Part shown: piece by piece, positions 5,337 through 6,318 of the stretch
How positions within the stretch are numbered: the stretch's first letter is position 1
Layout of the letters: each line of letters begins with the position of its first letter
Source: Rhodobacterales bacterium
Lineage (GTDB): Bacteria > Pseudomonadota > Alphaproteobacteria > Rhodobacterales > Rhodobacteraceae
NCBI GenBank assembly: GCA_013298485.1
Contig: JAAFHS010000103.1
Span: 1,296-7,613 of the forward strand
Length of the DNA: 6,318 bases
Direction of reading: 5' to 3'
Notes under the pieces: generated by a model
The model's database searches: none
The model's input: only the letters and a program-made list of their open reading frames with translations
What the model was told of the DNA's origin: nothing
Position numbers and translations under genes: made by a program

Positions 5337-6318
5337 CTACGGGCCTGCTGCCGTCTCACCCGTTTGCCAATAGGGGCAGGCCACGACATGGGTGTCGGAC
5401 ACGGCCCGCAGCGGGGGCGTGTCGCGGGCGCAGTCGGGTTGCGTGATGGGGCAGCGGGTGCGGAAGGCACAGCCAGATGGCGGGCGCAGCGGCGAGGGCA
5501 GATCGCCTTCCAGCACCACACGCGGGCGGGCCTTTTCGGTGACCGGATCAGGGATCGGCACCGACGCAATCAATGCGCGGGTATAGGGATGCTTCGGGTC
5601 ACGGATCAGGTCTTTGGCCGCGGCCGTTTCCATCTGACGGCCCAGATACATCACCATGATCCGGTCCGAGATATGTTTGACCACGCTGAGATCATGCGCG
5701 ATGAAAATCAGCGCAAGGCCCATGTCGCGCTGCAGATCGGCCAGTAGATTGACAACCTGCGCCTGAATCGAGACATCCAGCGCCGAGACAGGTTCATCGC
5801 AGACCACCAGTTTTGGCTGCAGGATCAGGGCGCGCGCGATGCCGATGCGCTGGCACTGGCCGCCGGAGAATTCGTGCGGATAGCGGTTCAGCTGGTTCGA
5901 CAAGAGCCCGACGCGGTCCATGATGTCGCGCACGCGGGCCTTGACCTCTGCCTTGGGCAGGCCGGGTTGATGCGTGACCAGCGGTTCGGCAATGATCTCG
6001 CCCACCGGCATGCGGGGGTTCAGGGCGGCGAGGGGGTCCTGAAAGATCATCTGCACATCGCAGCGCTGCGCGCGACGGGCATCGCCCGTCAGGGCCAGCA
6101 GATCGCGGCCTTGCCACAGGACCTGCCCGCCGGACGCGGGCACCGTGCCCACAATGGCGCGGGCGAGGGTGGATTTGCCCGACCCGCTTTCCCCGACAAT
6201 GCCCAGCGTCTCGCCCGGGTTCAGATCGAACGACACGTCCTGCACGGCGCGCAGTTGCGCAGGCGGGGTCCAGGGCCAGGCCCCGCGTTTGGGGATGGCA
6301 AAGGTGACCGACAGGTCG
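5337..6318 (-). CDS. Dipeptide/oligopeptide ABC transporter ATP-binding protein (DppF/OppF type), N-terminus missing
   Basis: Cytoplasmic ATPase subunit of a peptide/nickel-type (PepT family) ABC importer. It would pair with a second ATPase, two permeases and a periplasmic binding protein, presumably encoded upstream, beyond the right edge. The frame is open to the edge and about 327 codons are seen; a GTG at 6245 is internal, because the 24 codons before it encode a typical start of the domain (DLSVTFAIPKRG... AVQDVSF). Numbering from that GTG: Walker A GESGSGKST 18-26, Q-loop MIFQDPLAALNP 66-77, signature FSGGQCQR 126-133, Walker B LVVCDEP 146-152, D-loop SALD, and H-loop His184. The C-terminal oligopeptide/dipeptide domain follows from HPYTRAL (219-225), with the conserved cysteine cluster C259, C265, C272 and C290 seen in this subfamily. 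All ATPase motifs are intact. The stop TAG is at 5339-5337. Only the N-terminal few residues appear lost; the transported substrate cannot be told. Confidence 0.95.
   Translation of the reverse strand, partial: DLSVTFAIPKRGAWPWTPPAQLRAVQDVSFDLNPGETLGIVGESGSGKSTLARAIVGTVPASGGQVLWQGRDLLALTGDARRAQRCDVQMIFQDPLAALNPRMPVGEIIAEPLVTHQPGLPKAEVKARVRDIMDRVGLLSNQLNRYPHEFSGGQCQRIGIARALILQPKLVVCDEPVSALDVSIQAQVVNLLADLQRDMGLALIFIAHDLSVVKHISDRIMVMYLGRQMETAAAKDLIRDPKHPYTRALIASVPIPDPVTEKARPRVVLEGDLPSPLRPPSGCAFRTRCPITQPDCARDTPPLRAVSDTHVVACPYWQTGETAAGP

Noticed and set aside
6126..6133. GTG at 6245 as the true start of the transporter ATPase and other in-frame internal starts
   Set aside because: Conserved N-terminal domain sequence continues in frame upstream to the window edge, so the gene is truncated by the window rather than short.

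Overview
The window looks like an ordinary chromosomal segment from a GC-rich alphaproteobacterium, most likely a Rhodobacteraceae (Roseobacter-type) species. This is inferred from the base composition, the wording of the TrpA, YchF and peptide-transporter ATPase sequences, and the pairing of a glutamine-synthetase-like ligase with a class III transaminase. No database search was possible. Five protein genes and one tRNA are supported, and two of the protein genes run off the window edges.

Layout: bases 1-1350 (minus) carry a glutamine-synthetase-family ligase whose 3' end is off the left edge. It overlaps by 4 nt (ATGA) the gene upstream of it, a class III PLP-dependent aminotransferase at 1347-2699 (minus). 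Together they resemble a gamma-glutamylation/transamination unit for amine or polyamine nitrogen use. About 60 bp further upstream on the same strand is trpA (2759-3550), the alpha subunit of tryptophan synthase, without trpB in view. The 59-bp gap holds an AT-rich block of overlapping palindromes that could be an operator for the amine genes.

Bases 3551-3679 form a divergent promoter region between trpA (minus) and ychF (plus, 3680-4777). YchF is the conserved ribosome-associated ATPase of the Obg family. A 363-bp region without a convincing gene follows. It contains several inverted repeats, a TTAACCAT motif and, at its end, a plausible promoter for tRNA-Ser(GCU) at 5141-5230. The tRNA faces a convergent ABC-transporter ATP-binding gene of the dipeptide/oligopeptide type (5337-6318, minus), whose N-terminus lies off the right edge.

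Functionally the segment mixes housekeeping (trpA, ychF, tRNA-Ser) with nitrogen acquisition (peptide uptake, amine glutamylation/transamination). No mobile element, CRISPR array, phage gene or clearly novel system was found. The most interesting points are modest: an atypical cofactor-binding motif in the transaminase, the palindromic block ahead of it, and an unassigned amine substrate for the ligase/transaminase pair.
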